Assembly: GCA_027625915.1 (NCBI GenBank)
Contig: JANTQA010000016.1
Span: 129,001 to 193,000, forward strand
Direction of reading: 5' to 3'
From: Anaeramoeba flamelloides
Taxonomy: Eukaryota; Metamonada; Anaeramoebidae
Length of the DNA: 64,000 nucleotides
Every line of letters starts with the position of its first letter. Position 1 is the stretch's first letter. This document shows positions 49,009 to 59,745 of the stretch, piece by piece. A program made the position numbers and the translations under genes. The notes beneath the pieces were generated by a model, which was not told the DNA's origin, made no database searches, and worked only from the letters and a program-made list of their open reading frames with translations.

Positions 49009-49175
49009 ATGAATATGAAAAATTGGAAAGAAGTGACAGATGAATTAATGAAAAATTTGGTTTCAAATATGAAAAAGAGATTAGATTTAGTTATTCAAAT
49101 GGAAGGTGAACCGATAAATAGGTTTTTTTACTTTTTTAAATTTTCTATTTTTTATGTAATGCTTCTTTCAAAATA
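49009..49175 (+). pseudogene. C-terminal remnant of a Tc1/mariner-type transposase
   Basis: The open stretch reads MNMKNWKEVTDELMKNLVSN and then MKKRLDLVIQMEGEPINR. It fits the conserved transposase tail pattern of W, then a helix ending L-(V/I)-x-S/N-M-x-x-R-L-x-x-V-I. Upstream catalytic DDE regions are absent or unrecognisable and stops precede it, so it is a decayed fragment. The alternative is a chance ORF, but the spacing of M, R, L, V-I and the Gly is persuasive. Confidence 0.6.
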
Positions 49176-49261
49176 AATTTCCCAATTTTTTTTAACAGTT
49201 TTTTTTATTTTTCTTTCTTTTATTTTTAGACAAAAAATAAATATCTCTTGAGTATAGTATT

Positions 49262-49355
49262 GAATATTAAAATCTAAATTTTTATATTATAATTGATAAC
49301 TTCAATTATTAAAAATATTTTTATTTAAAATTTGATTTTTAATGGGCCAATATTA
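49262..49355 (-). repeat. Dispersed repeat A, copy 2 (inverted)
   Basis: The reverse complement contains AAAAATCAAATTTTAAATAA and AATATTTTTAATAATTGAAG followed by TTATCAATTATAATAT, matching copies at 33755 and 57390. It lies between the transposase remnant and the GGGCACACC terminus. Confidence 0.75.
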
Positions 49356-49370
49356 TGAAATATAAACTAT

Positions 49371-50061
49371 TTTTCAAACAAAAGGGCACACCTCTCAAAT
49401 CTTCAATACCATCGAATTTGATTGTTAATAAGATAATTACTTATTGGTAATTTTCATTTTAATTATTCATTTTTTCATTTTTTGCTTTTTTTATTTTTGG
49501 ATATTGAACAGTTGGAAAATGAAAAAGCAAGATAAGAAGAAACCAATTTGGAAATAATCTACCTGTGTATAAATGGAAACAGTTTAAGTTTGATTTCGAA
49601 TGATCTAGAAATAGGAATTAAGAAAGAACATTATTGGATTGATTCATGGAACAAAGAAAAGAGAAATAAAGAAAATAAAACAATTCCAACAAAACACCAG
49701 ATGAATTGCGGCTTTATATTTGAATATGAGACTTTAAAGAACAAAAGTTTGACGTGTAAAGAATTATCAATAAAATGTTGAGAACTTTTTCCCAATTCGC
49801 CTTGTTCAAAGGTTTTTATTGGGTTTATAATTGTTTTCATTACAATTTACAAAACGAGATTTCTCATTTCAAATAAAAGGGCACACCAATTTTTAAAATA
49901 TTGAATTTTAATTTTTATTGTTTTGTTTTAATGTGTTTTAAAGATTCAGTTGAGTGTTTTTTTATGTTTTAAAGTGTTTATTAGATTTTAGAATGATACT
50001 ACAATTAATTTGATTCTTTTATGAATAATTCTTAAAATTTTTTGTGCCCTTTTATTTGAAA
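49371..50061. mobile_element. Nested elements with AAAAGGGCACA inverted termini
   Basis: The terminal word TTTCAAACAAAAGGGCACAC occurs at about 49372-49391 and again, as TTTCAAATAAAAGGGCACAC, at 49867-49886. Its reverse complement TGTGCCCTTTTATTTGAAA lies at 50043-50061. Either a 691-bp element contains an internal repeat of its end, or a 195-bp MITE (49867-50061) sits beside a relative that lost its right end. A 77-codon open stretch at 49548-49781 lacks an ATG start and may be transposase debris; I cannot name it. Confidence 0.7.
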
Positions 50062-50977
50062 AAGAGTTTAGTTTAGATTTTTTAAAGACAACTTTACCAA
50101 CTAAAACTAAAATAATTTATACCCAATTACAACATACTTTAATTATAGATGAATTTATTGAAAAACTAATCCCTTCAGGCCATTCTTTTTTGAATTTCAA
50201 CCAAAATCTGTACTTTATAATTGATTGTATTTCTAATTTATCTAATAATGATTTCTTCTTTTAAAAAAATTAAATTTTCCATTTTTGATAAGTATCCTAA
50301 AAGTAAAATTCAGTTTTCATATTTGGTTCAAAGATTGTACTCTTATTTTTATCGGTGACTCATTGTAAACCTAGAAATATTGCGAAATTATCTAATTCAA
50401 TCAAAATCTTATCAAAATTTGTTTATTAAAATATAAAAACAGTGTGATTTTTTTTTTTTTAATCAGTTCTTGATATTGATGTATATATATATATATATTT
50501 TTATGTTGATGTTTGTGGTTTTGAAAAAATATTTAATAACATTTTTCTCGAAGTAACTATAATTGTTTCTGTGATTTTTACATTTTTTCAAAAAAAAGAA
50601 AAAAAAAAAAGAAATGTAAAAAACTTTTATATAAATTCAATTTATTTTGATTATAAAAATAATAGTAAATATATAATAACAAAAAGATAAAAAAAAAAAA
50701 AAAAGCTTAACACTAAATTTAATTTATTTTGATTTACAAAAATATTTCCAATACAAAAAGAATAATAAATATATAATAATAAAAATAATAATAAAAATAA
50801 TAAAAAAAAAAAAATAATCAAAATTATAAAAAATATTTTCAATGAAAAAAAATGTTAAATTCATTATAATAATAAAAATACATAAAATAATGTGAATTGA
50901 TAAAAATAAATGTTAATAATAACAGTGAAATAATGAATAAAAATTATAGATTATTTTTATTACAGTTATTATTCAAA
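50062..50977. other. Spacer 3' of the KICS2-like gene
   Basis: AT-rich with (TA)n near 50480-50500 and A/T triplet tracts at 50640-50900. The stretch 50100-50265 gives a weak open reading (DEFIEKLIPSGHSFLNFNQN) that may be transposon-derived, but it is too short to call. Confidence 0.4.
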
Positions 50978-53158
50978 TTAAATAAATCTTTTCCAAAGAT
51001 CATTCAGAGTTAATTTCGAAACAAATTGGTGTATAAAATTTAAAGTTCTTGTATCCTTATTTTTTTTTTTTTTTTTAAATATAACCGCAAGTGTTATATT
51101 CTTTTCAACTTGTTTTAAAAAATAAGTGCGATTTAATTTTTTGTCATAAAAAGTAAATATTTTTCCTAAAGATAAAACTTTTGGTTTTGAATCTAATATT
51201 AACGAAATTAAAGTTGGATACTCACCGCCAGTTGGCTGTGAGCTACTTGGATATGAAAAAATAACTGGGTACTGTTTTAAACCAGATTGATAAATTGAAT
51301 TATCTTTTTCTTCCTGATCTTCTTCATTGCAATTATTCAGTATCCTATTTTTTTCCCAAATTATTTCAATTTTATTGTCTTCAAGGTTCTCGGAATAGGA
51401 TCGTTTGAAATTTTTAACTGATATAAATTGGGAGGTTTGACTTATTTTTTGATCTAATGAAAATGATTTTTCCATGCATTTTGATTTGTTTTTGATATTC
51501 GGATCCTCATTATCCATTTGATTATTAGATATATTATCTTTATCATTACCAAGATCATTCTTATCATCGTTATCGTTATTGTTATCATTATCATTATCGT
51601 TATCATTACCGCTATCGTTGTCGTTATTGTAATCATAAACACCAACGTTATCATTCCCATTATCTTCTTGGTATTTATCTTTGTTTTTATTTTGATAGAT
51701 ATTAAAAGATTTTTTCAAATTGTCAGTATGAAAATTTAGACTATTTGTCTCTTCGTTGGGTAAATTGGAATCAGTCATCAAAAACTTGTTTTGAGGTTTT
51801 AAATAATTCTTGTTGTTCTCCTTCCCATTTTGCTTCTCATAAATTGGCAAATTAATTTTAATTTTGCTTCTTTTGTTTTGACTTTGGAAAAATCTTCTTT
51901 TACAATCATATTGGATACTACTTTTTTTGTTCCCTATTAAACAGACACAATGAGCTTTATTTTTGGTTAAAAACTTTTTGATTAATAAAATGAAATCTAT
52001 ATTCTTCATTTGCTTTTCAATAAAGGAAAATTTATTTAAATCAGATCTAAAGTGGTTATTTTTTAAATTTGTTGAAAAATAAATCACTATTTTGTTATAA
52101 CAGTTCTCAAAAAACTCATTAAAGAATTTAATTAAAGGAAAATAGTCCTCAATTTTCGATTCTATCTCATATGTTTTTTGTAAATGTAGATGTTGCAATT
52201 TTAATTTGTTATTCCGACTAATTTTTCGCTTTTTTGTTTTCTTGTAATTGCTATTTCCCTCCCGACTTTTCACCTTTGCGTTTCCTTTATCCTTTTCATT
52301 TTCTTTTCCTCTTTCTTTTCCTTTTTCTTTTCCTTTGTTCTTTTCCTGACTTTTTTTTTCAAGCTTTAAATTGCAAATAATAATTCCAGTAAATCTTTTT
52401 TGAAAATCACAAAGATTCTTTTTTATTTTGAACATTTTGAACAAATTTGGTAAAAACTGTAAATTTTTAATACTTTCATAGACAGACAGCAAATTTTCCA
52501 AAATCGTTAATTCAGTATCTATTATTTCGCAAAAGGTCTTTGTAAATGGATTTGTGTTCGTTTCTAAAAATTTTCTTTGTATTTTGCAAATATCTTTGCA
52601 GATTTGCTTTATTTCATTTTTTTTGGTCTGTTGTAATTGGTTGTTATTTGAACAAAAAAAAAGATTTATCCTTGAATATATTTTTAATATCTTGGTCCGA
52701 AGAACACAAACTTCAAAAACTTCACCAAGTAAGTTGTTCTTCAAAAATTTGCTCCTTTGCGGAACTTGTTGATTTTTTTCAGCTTTCATCATATTTTGAA
52801 GAATTTTTGCTTTTGTTTGGAGTTGTTTATAATTTTTAAATAGCTTTGGGATCGATTGAAAATTTAAGGAATAGAAATTGATTTCCAGTCGAAATAAATT
52901 GAAAAGTAACCTTTCAAACTGCTTTTCACAGTTCATGGAAAAAATTTTGTGCTTTTTTAAGAACTTGGTTTCCAATAGCTTTTCATGTTTGATAAAATGA
53001 TCAAGCCTATTTTGATTACTTTTTTTGTTTTTTCCTATTTTTTTTTGTATTTTGAAGTTTCTTGTCTCTTTGACAGACACAAGATCACAAAGTGGACAAT
53101 ACTCTTCAGGGATTCTATTTAAATTCAGAATTCTCAAATTTGTTTGTAAGTCAATCAT
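50978..53158 (-). CDS. KICS2 (C12orf66)-like protein, KICSTOR subunit candidate
   Basis: 726 residues, ATG at 53158, TAA stop, one exon. The N-terminal half is a helical bundle (for example FERLLFNLFRLEINFYSLNF near residues 81-100). A K/E/G low-complexity block lies at about 272-305. A conserved-looking block (about 340-410) contains FFNEFFENCYNKIVIYFSTN and then FLLIKKFLTKNKAHCVCLIG. A long Asn/Asp linker follows. The C-terminus (about 628-726) has FSYPSS, GEYPTLISLIL, FYDKKLNRTYFLKQVEKNIT, LAVIF and a helix. The order and wording of these blocks resemble the C12orf66/KICS2 family, which in animals helps recruit GATOR1 to lysosomes to restrain TORC1. Assignment is from memory of the family, not a search. 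A CxxC near residue 21 (CPLC) is unpaired. Confidence 0.6.
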   Translation of the reverse strand: MIDLQTNLRILNLNRIPEEYCPLCDLVSVKETRNFKIQKKIGKNKKSNQNRLDHFIKHEKLLETKFLKKHKIFSMNCEKQFERLLFNLFRLEINFYSLNFQSIPKLFKNYKQLQTKAKILQNMMKAEKNQQVPQRSKFLKNNLLGEVFEVCVLRTKILKIYSRINLFFCSNNNQLQQTKKNEIKQICKDICKIQRKFLETNTNPFTKTFCEIIDTELTILENLLSVYESIKNLQFLPNLFKMFKIKKNLCDFQKRFTGIIICNLKLEKKSQEKNKGKEKGKERGKENEKDKGNAKVKSREGNSNYKKTKKRKISRNNKLKLQHLHLQKTYEIESKIEDYFPLIKFFNEFFENCYNKIVIYFSTNLKNNHFRSDLNKFSFIEKQMKNIDFILLIKKFLTKNKAHCVCLIGNKKSSIQYDCKRRFFQSQNKRSKIKINLPIYEKQNGKENNKNYLKPQNKFLMTDSNLPNEETNSLNFHTDNLKKSFNIYQNKNKDKYQEDNGNDNVGVYDYNNDNDSGNDNDNDNDNNNDNDDKNDLGNDKDNISNNQMDNEDPNIKNKSKCMEKSFSLDQKISQTSQFISVKNFKRSYSENLEDNKIEIIWEKNRILNNCNEEDQEEKDNSIYQSGLKQYPVIFSYPSSSQPTGGEYPTLISLILDSKPKVLSLGKIFTFYDKKLNRTYFLKQVEKNITLAVIFKKKKKNKDTRTLNFIHQFVSKLTLNDLWKRFI

Positions 53159-54839
53159 ATGATCCAGTAATCACAAAAGAAAACTAAAAAAAAAAGAAAG
53201 AAAAAAGAGAGAAAAATAAATTTTTTTTAGAGAATTTAGAAATCTAATAGAACCTTTAAATCGTTTAGAAATGTGAAAAACTCAAAAAAAATTGATTTTT
53301 TATCAGTTGATAAATAGTTCTTTAAGATTATGTTATAACCAATATTATTTTAAAGAACTTCTTTTTCAAAGTTTTTAATACCAAGTCTTTTAATTTTGTA
53401 CTCCAATTTGAGGACTTGATTTGTAATGAAGATTTTTATCATTTGTTAAAGGGAAAAAGTGTCATTTTTTTTTTTCTTGAGAAAACAGGGGCATTAAAAA
53501 CTTTTTTTTGAATTGAAAATAAGGATAAATGTGTTTTTTTTACAAAAATATCAAAAAGTTGAATATTTTCTCATTTTCTGATCAAATTTTAATTCAAAAA
53601 ATTTGATAAAATACAAGTCAAACAATGTAAAAGGGAAATTAAATCAAGAATATTACATGTTTTCAACAGATGTTTTGACATATTAAGAGTTATTTAAGAA
53701 AATAAAATCTTTTTCATTATGTTGAATAATTACTAAAGGGAAAATCTCAAAGAATTAAAATTAAATAATTTTTTTGTTGAAAGCAGATCGGATTAAGTCA
53801 ATTTAATCCATCTTTAAGGCACCAGTAATATATCATATGAACTATTAAAATTATTTCAGTCAGTAAAATTATAAGAATGGTTAAATAAATATGTAATGTG
53901 GAATATATCCTTTTCTAAGAAGTGATAATATCAATTAATAAAATAGAATTCCAAAAAATAAAAAAATTGATCAAGAAAAAAAAAAATAAAAATCATTATT
54001 TCTGATCTTATCTGAATTATTTGACACAATTACTTTCTTCTTCACTAGGTTTTAAATTTAATTCCTCTTTCAAAACTTTTGTTTGGTAAATTTTTGATTA
54101 ACAAATTACTTTTTACTTCGAAAGATTTTCTGAAATGAATAAAAAAATCCTATATTTATTGTATTCATCAAATTCTTTTTTGTGTTCTGAAAATATGATA
54201 TTTTTTCAATTCTTTTTTAGAAAATTAGAATTTAATTGGTGTATTCAATTTGATTTTATAATTATTTATTTTCTATTAAATTGAAAATCAAAAAATAATT
54301 TTGAATTCTGATTTCAATTTTTCTAAAAATTTTCTTTTTCTTTGGGTTAAATCTTTTGTAGTTGTTTTTTGATTTCAAGAATTCAATCCTTTTATTTCCT
54401 CTCTGAAAACAGTGTTCTTTGTTTTTAAGTTTTGTTTGATAAAAATATTTATAAATCAGGAGATCAAAAATGAGATTAATTTCAGGAAACTTTGATGAAA
54501 ATAAAATGAAATGTGATTAAAAATCAATTGAATTGTGGAGTCAAATATAAGGAATGATCATTGAAACAGTCAAGTAAATTTACCTGTGAAATTTCAAGAA
54601 GATTTTTATTAAAAATTTTTCACGAACTAAATGGTAAATGATGAAATTTACAACAAAAATATAAAATTACAAGAAAATTTATTAAAATTTCTAATATATA
54701 TTTGATGATTGTTTCACTAGAAAAAAAAAAGAAAGGCGACATAAAAATAGAGGAGAAATGAAAAAGAAAAAAGAAAAAAAATAGAAATGTAAGGATATAT
54801 AGTTTGAAGAGAGAGCCTTTGAAAGGTCTTCTTCGGTCT
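53159..54839. other. 1.7-kb spacer upstream of the KICS2-like gene
   Basis: No ORF of note and no repeat from the families described here. A/T-rich throughout. Confidence 0.5.
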
Positions 54840-55180
54840 TTGTTTCCGGAATTTTTACTTTTTGAAATTTTCAGATTTATTCTAAGATATGATTTTTCTA
54901 TTTAATATTTTTTTTTGACCTTAATGTTTTTTTTTATTTTTTGTTAGTTTTTATTGTCGTTAGAAAAAGAAAGAGAAAAACAATGAAAACTCAAAAAAAT
55001 CTAACGAAAATCAATAGAGTTTCAAAATAAAACAGAAAACCTCAAAAAAACCGCCGTTAGTATTTTTTTAATTTTAGAAATTTTTTCTTTTATTAAAAAA
55101 AACCTAGGCACTCTAAGGCATTTGCCGACTCCCTGTAATACCCCATGGAACTTGATTAAACCTAGCGACTCCTGATGGAA
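54840..55180. mobile_element. Foldback-type element, family E, copy 2
   Basis: Carries CTAACGAAAATCAATAGA, AAAACAGAAAACCTCAAAAA, CCGCCGTTAG and CCTAGGCACTCTAAGGCA. These appear in the same order at 57880-58010 (CTAACGAAAATCGATA, AAAACCTCAAGAAAA, CCGCCGTTAG, CCTAGGCACTTGACGGCA). Complementary words GTTAGTTTTTATTGTCGTTAG and CTAACGAAAATC show partial foldback. It is followed at once by a LINE 3' fragment. Confidence 0.75.
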
Positions 55181-55229
55181 TTAAAAATATTTCACAATAA
55201 TAAAAAATCAAAAGTTATTTATTTAAAAC

Positions 55230-55580
55230 TCAAAAATATTTAAGTTATCTATCAAGTTCAACAATTATAGAATTCAGAACATTCACTAACTGCTTAAATA
55301 GATACTATTATGTAATAAAATAAAAAAATCTCTTGAATTCAAATTTTGTCATTTATGTTACAAATGTGAACAGAGAGAAATAAGTAGAAAGTATTGATCG
55401 TTTTTTAAGAGTATGCCCTTCCTATGAAAAAGATTGATTCATATTTCAAAACAAATTAAAAAAAAAAAAAAAATCTTAATGAACTAATTTCAAATCAAGA
55501 TAGTTTGTAATTATTTTCATTAATTAACAATAATCGTGAAATCTATGATTTTAGTCTTAAATTTCGGAAAAGGCATTAAA
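55230..55580 (+). pseudogene. Truncated LINE 3' fragment, copy 3
   Basis: The phrases AGAACATTCACTAACTGCTTAAATAGATAC and TTAACAATAATCGTGAAATC correspond to AGAACATTCACAGATTATTT and AATAATCGTAAAATCTGAAT of copy 4 and to the zinc-knuckle end of the LINE at 11765-13310 (reverse complement). Strongly diverged. It lies just 3' of the RCC1 gene. Confidence 0.6.
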
Positions 55581-55662
55581 GTCTAAGGGTACCTATATTG
55601 TGATTTTACACTTCTTCGAAAATAATAATAAAAAAAATAAAAATACTTTCTTCGCAAAGGAT

Positions 55663-58600
55663 TTAAAATTTGAAATTTTTATTTAATTCATTAATGAAAT
55701 TAGAATTTTTGTTTAATTGGTAAAACTCAATTGAATCTTTTAATTCTTCAATAATTGTTTGTTGATCAATATCTACTTGCGATTCAATTTTGTTGGTATA
55801 AAAATATTTGATTAAAATCTCCATACTTTGTTTTGATTTTTTGGAATAATCTTGTATTTGGTTAAGATTTTTTTCTTTTTCTGAAAATTCAAACAATCCT
55901 CTAAATAATCCAGATCTTATTAATAATATTAATTTATGAACTGGAATTTGATCATATTTTTCTTCACTTGTACTATCTATTTTCTTACTTTTTACAATTT
56001 CAATATTTCCATTTTTATAATTTTTTACATTTCTATTTATTATTTTTATATCTTTTGAAACCTTTTGAATGATAAGTGGATCCACATTTTTTTCATTTTT
56101 CAGAATTTTTGCTCCCTTCTTTTTATCTTCCATTTCTTGTATTTGTTCTTTTTTTTTATTAATGTTCGAATTATCATTTTCGATACTTTTCACGATGGCA
56201 ATATCTTTTTTGGTTTCCTTAAGGACTAAAATAAAAAAATCTTTTGAATCTTGATCATTATATAATTTTAATAAATCATCTTGTAATGAATTTTTTGGAG
56301 GGAAAGTCAATTTTAATGAATCAAAGAGATTTATTAATGGATTGGTTATTGGTGGATTTTTCCGATTAATTTGAATTTTGTCATAATAAATCCAATTTAA
56401 AAATAAAATAATAACTTTTTTTGAATATTTTTTTTCATTTATTACCCTTTGAATAAAATTTAATTTTTTCCCAGTCCTCAATTCAATAATTAATTTATGT
56501 ATAGGGATTTTTATTTTTTTATTTTTGTTTACGGCCAACAGAAAAGAATCTGCAAATTTTTGATTTTTGAAAAAAAGTTTAAAATCTTGATAAAGTATTA
56601 AATTATTAAACAGTATTGGGTTATAAATGAAAGAAGCTGAAGAAGTACAAGATATTTTTAATGGTGTATCATCATTAATTATTAAATTTGGTAGGTTGAT
56701 TTTTTTCGGTATTCTCCATTCTTCTTTTGAATAATCATTTATTGGGGAATTATTTGTTTTTTCATTAAACCCCCAACCATATAATTCATTTTCATTAGTT
56801 AACAAAAGCGAATGCAATTCACCCACTTCAATTTGTCTAGCTTTGGTTTCTTTAAAAGTAGACAATTGTTGAAAGTTAGATGTGTCAATCCCGTGCCCGT
56901 TACATATTCCATTACCACAACTGAAAACCCCCCCTACTTCTTTGGTTATTAATAGGGAATGGTATTCGCCAACTTGAAGGTCAACATTATCACTGCCTTT
57001 CCAATTTGGTATACTTTGTGGTGAATTTTGCTCTTCATAATTGCCAATCCCCAATTGTCCAATTTGATTTTCTCCGCATGCAAACAATTTATTGTCCTTT
57101 GTTGTGAAAAAAAAACTTGAACTATATATGCCACTAAAAACTCGTAATACATCGTTACGAATTAAAACCGGTAATTGTTGATCTACATAAGTTCCATTCC
57201 CGATTTGTCCTTTTATATTTTCATACAAATATTTGGTATAAAAAAAAAAAGGAAAAGAAAAGAAAAGAAAAAACAGATTTATTATTATTAGGAAAATTTA
57301 AATTACACTCTAGTTTTCGAAAACATACAAATTCCAATAAGGAAATTTAAGTGTGATATCAAATATTTTACGATTGCTAACAAATCAAAATAAACTCCAT
57401 TTCAAGATCATTGGCGTATTAAAAATCAAATTTTGAAATAAAAATATTTTTAATAATTGAAGTTATCTATTATAATATTAAAATTTTCTTTTAATATCGT
57501 TCCCTTTTTTAAAGAATCAATCTTTTTTGAAAAACTAATTAAACTTCTTCCTTTTCGAGAAAAAGAATTTGAAAATATTGACTGGAAATCAAATAACTTG
57601 AGAAAATTTGGAATTAGAATTAGATAAATATCGAATTAATCAATTAAAAAATAGCCCAAGTTGGAAAGATCGTTAGGTTTTCTTGAGTTTTCTATTTATT
57701 TGTGAAGTTTTCTAGGTTTTTTTGAGGTTTTCTATTTTATTTCGAAAATCTATTGATTTTCGTTGGGTTTTTTTTACTTTTCGAAATAAACCGAAAATTT
57801 ATTAAACTTTTCTGTTTATTTCAAAAAGTAAAAAAAACCTAGAACACTTCATAAATAAATAGAAAACTCAAAAAAACCTAACGAAAATCGATATATTTTC
57901 AAAATAAAACATAAAACCTCAAGAAAACCGCCGTTAGTTTTTTTTTTAATTTTAGAAATTATATAAAAAACCTAGGCACTTGACGGCACTCTACGACACT
58001 CCACAAAAATATCTAAAAATCATTACTATTCAAGATAATATTAACAAACAGTCGTGTCGTCAAGTGCCTAGCTTTTTTTTTAATTTCTCAAATTCAAAAA
58101 AAGCTAACGACAGTTTTCCAGAATTCAGAAGAATGTAGAAAAATCTATGATTTTACTCAATTCTTTTAAATTCTGGAAAACCTAACGACAAAAAATATTT
58201 AAAGTGGAAAGGTTCTACCTCAATCTTAAAACTTAGAACATTCACAGATTATTTAATAGGTATTCTTATGTTATGAACGAAGATAAATCAAAATCTTGTA
58301 AATTATGCAAAAAAAATAAATAATTTAGATGTCATTTAAGATATCGATTATTTTCTTTGGAATTGACTGACCATTAAAATAATCGTAAAATCTGAATATC
58401 TGAATTTAAAAAATTTAAAATATCTAATATATTAAAAAACAATAATATTTTTAATAATATTAACAGAAAAAAGACTCCATAACTTTATTAGCCCTGGTGG
58501 AAGATAAAGTATATGGAAATATCTAAAAAAATTTCTAAATAAAAATTTAGGAATTAGAGCAAATTAGAGGAACTAAAAACTCCTCCCTTAAACAATAAAA

Positions 58601-59745
58601 AAAAAAAAAAAATCAAACTTTTATGATTATAACTCACCCACTTATTAGAATGGCGATTAATTAAATCACACTTGTACAAAACAATATTCAATCAATCAAA
58701 AAAACCAGGATAAAAAATATCATTTTCAAAACTCTAGCAAACCTCTATATAAAACCCGATTGTTTTTCAAAAAAAAGTTGATCAACTTAGGCTATCGAAC
58801 AATTACTTTTATATTCTATAGGCATCCTACTTTAATGAACTTTAGGTAGGTTTATTACTTGGTTCATAAATAAAATTGGTAATTTATCAAAAGGATTTGA
58901 TTGGAAAATAAAAGAAATTATTAGCAATTTTCTTAATATTCACCATTAAAAATCTTGGAATGGATTATTTTCAGTCTGGTATTTTTTGCACTTCTACCTA
59001 AATATTTTGTAAAACTTGAAAGAAAAATTGTCATTTAGTAAAGGGAAAATGACAAGTATTTAAATTAAAATAGTATCTTGAGGTTTTGTCAAACAGACTA
59101 CCACTAAGACAAGCGAAAAAATAGAACTCATTTTGACTTTCATTTCTCATCATACAAACTAACCTTCTTAATTTGAATCTAACAGAAAATGGAAAATAAA
59201 AAGAAAATAACAAATAAAATGTATATGGAAATCAGATTACCTCTCAGGTTCGAGCCATTCGCATAAAGTTTCCCGCTTTGGCAAAGAAAATAGTTTGATT
59301 TGTTTCCCATAGCAATTGATTTTACAACTAATTGGTTGTCTTCAAAAAAAGTAACCTTTCTGAGCTCTTCAAAAGAACTTTTTTCAGGATCTTTGAAGGG
59401 AATTTCAACATCCACATAATCGAAGTTGTAATCAATATCCCTATACTCTGCCAAAGAATATACCTTCCCAGATTTTGTTAAAATTAAAAAAGTAAAATAG
59501 CCAGAATAAATGTCTTTAATTTGTTCGTTTTTAATTGTAAACTTTTTCATTTCTTTTGATCCTGTGTAATGCTCAACCGAGTTGTTGAATTTTAAAACCA
59601 GAATATCTCTTTGGCCACCCACAACCTTAATTATTTTGTGTGGGTGTTTGATTGTGGTCGGGTCATTCCATTTGTTAAGTGTAGGTCTTTGTGTTGTTAA
59701 AAAATTAAAGCCTTTGTTTCCACAATAATAAATGTTGCTTCTCAT
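55663..59745 (-). CDS. RCC1-repeat protein with two BTB domains, two exons
   Basis: Exons 59745-59241 and 57209-55663 give 683 residues, ATG to TAA. The exact join AGAG|GTAATC to AAAAG|GACAAA, phase 1, rebuilds an RCC1 blade: LYANGSNLRG followed by QIGNGTYVDQQLPVLI. RCC1-type repeats fill residues about 1-375 (KLFACGENQIGQLGIGNYEE; GVFSCGNGICNGHGI; ELYGWGFNE). A first BTB domain starts near DFKLFFKNQKFADSFLLAV with PIHKLIIELRTGKKLNFIQR. A charged linker and a second BTB (IPVHKLILLIRSGLFRGLFE) follow. RCC1-BTB proteins are usually Cullin-3 adaptors or trafficking scaffolds; RCC1 blades often contact small GTPases. The paired-BTB form recalls expanded families of amoeboid protists. The short open reading at 59031-59213 is intronic. 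Confidence 0.88.
57390..57495 (+). repeat. Dispersed repeat A, copy 3
   Basis: AAAAATCAAATTTTGAAATA and AATATTTTTAATAATTGAAG followed by TTATCTATTATAATATT match copies at 33755 and 49262. Intronic. Confidence 0.8.
57671..58190. mobile_element. Foldback-type element, family E, copy 3 (largest)
   Basis: Several nested inverted repeats. CGTTAGGTTTTCTTGAGTTT and relatives near 57671-57770 pair with the stretch ending CAAGAAAACCGCCGTTAG near 57935. CTAGGCACTTGACG (57972-57985) is perfectly inverted at 58058-58071. GTTTTCCAGAATTCAGAAGA near 58110 pairs with TTCTTTTAAATTCTGGAAAAC near 58160-58182. The unit CTAACGA recurs at module ends. It has no ORF and looks like a foldback or Helitron-like structured element; the class is undetermined. 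Confidence 0.75.
58195..58612 (+). pseudogene. Truncated LINE 3' fragment, copy 4
   Basis: Matches the reverse complement of 12190-11765. AATAGGTATTCTTATGTTATGAA corresponds to ACAGGTACTCTTATGTTATGAA. The zinc-knuckle Cys codons (TGTAAATTATGCAAA) are still visible but frameshifted, and the 3' UTR ends ACTCCTCCCTTAAACAATAA then a 15-A tail. The tail supports retrotransposition; the 5' truncation abuts element E. Confidence 0.8.
58619..58970 (+). repeat. Inverted duplication, left arm
   Basis: About 350 bp matching the reverse complement of 60705-61050 with strong identity, for example TTCAAAAAAAAGTTGATCAAC, ACTTTAATGAACTTTAGGTAGG and TTTATTACTTGGTTCATAAA. It starts directly after the LINE poly-A and lies in the RCC1 intron. 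Together the arms enclose RCC1 exon 1. Confidence 0.85.

Larger units (their letters stand above)
57210..59240 (-). other. 2031-nt intron of the RCC1-BTB gene
   Basis: Donor GTAATC at 59240, acceptor AAAAG at 57210 with a T-run about 28 nt upstream. It contains repeat A (57390), foldback element E (57671), LINE tail (58195) and one arm of an inverted duplication (58620), so nearly all of it is mobile DNA. Confidence 0.85.

Noticed and set aside
59031-59213. 60-codon minus ORF downstream of RCC1 exon 1 as an extra exon
   Set aside because: The direct join to 57209 rebuilds a complete RCC1 blade in phase, leaving no room for an intermediate exon.
59241-59251. GGTTCGAGCC resembling a tRNA B box
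   Set aside because: It lies in RCC1 exon 1 coding sequence and no tRNA cloverleaf can be built around it.
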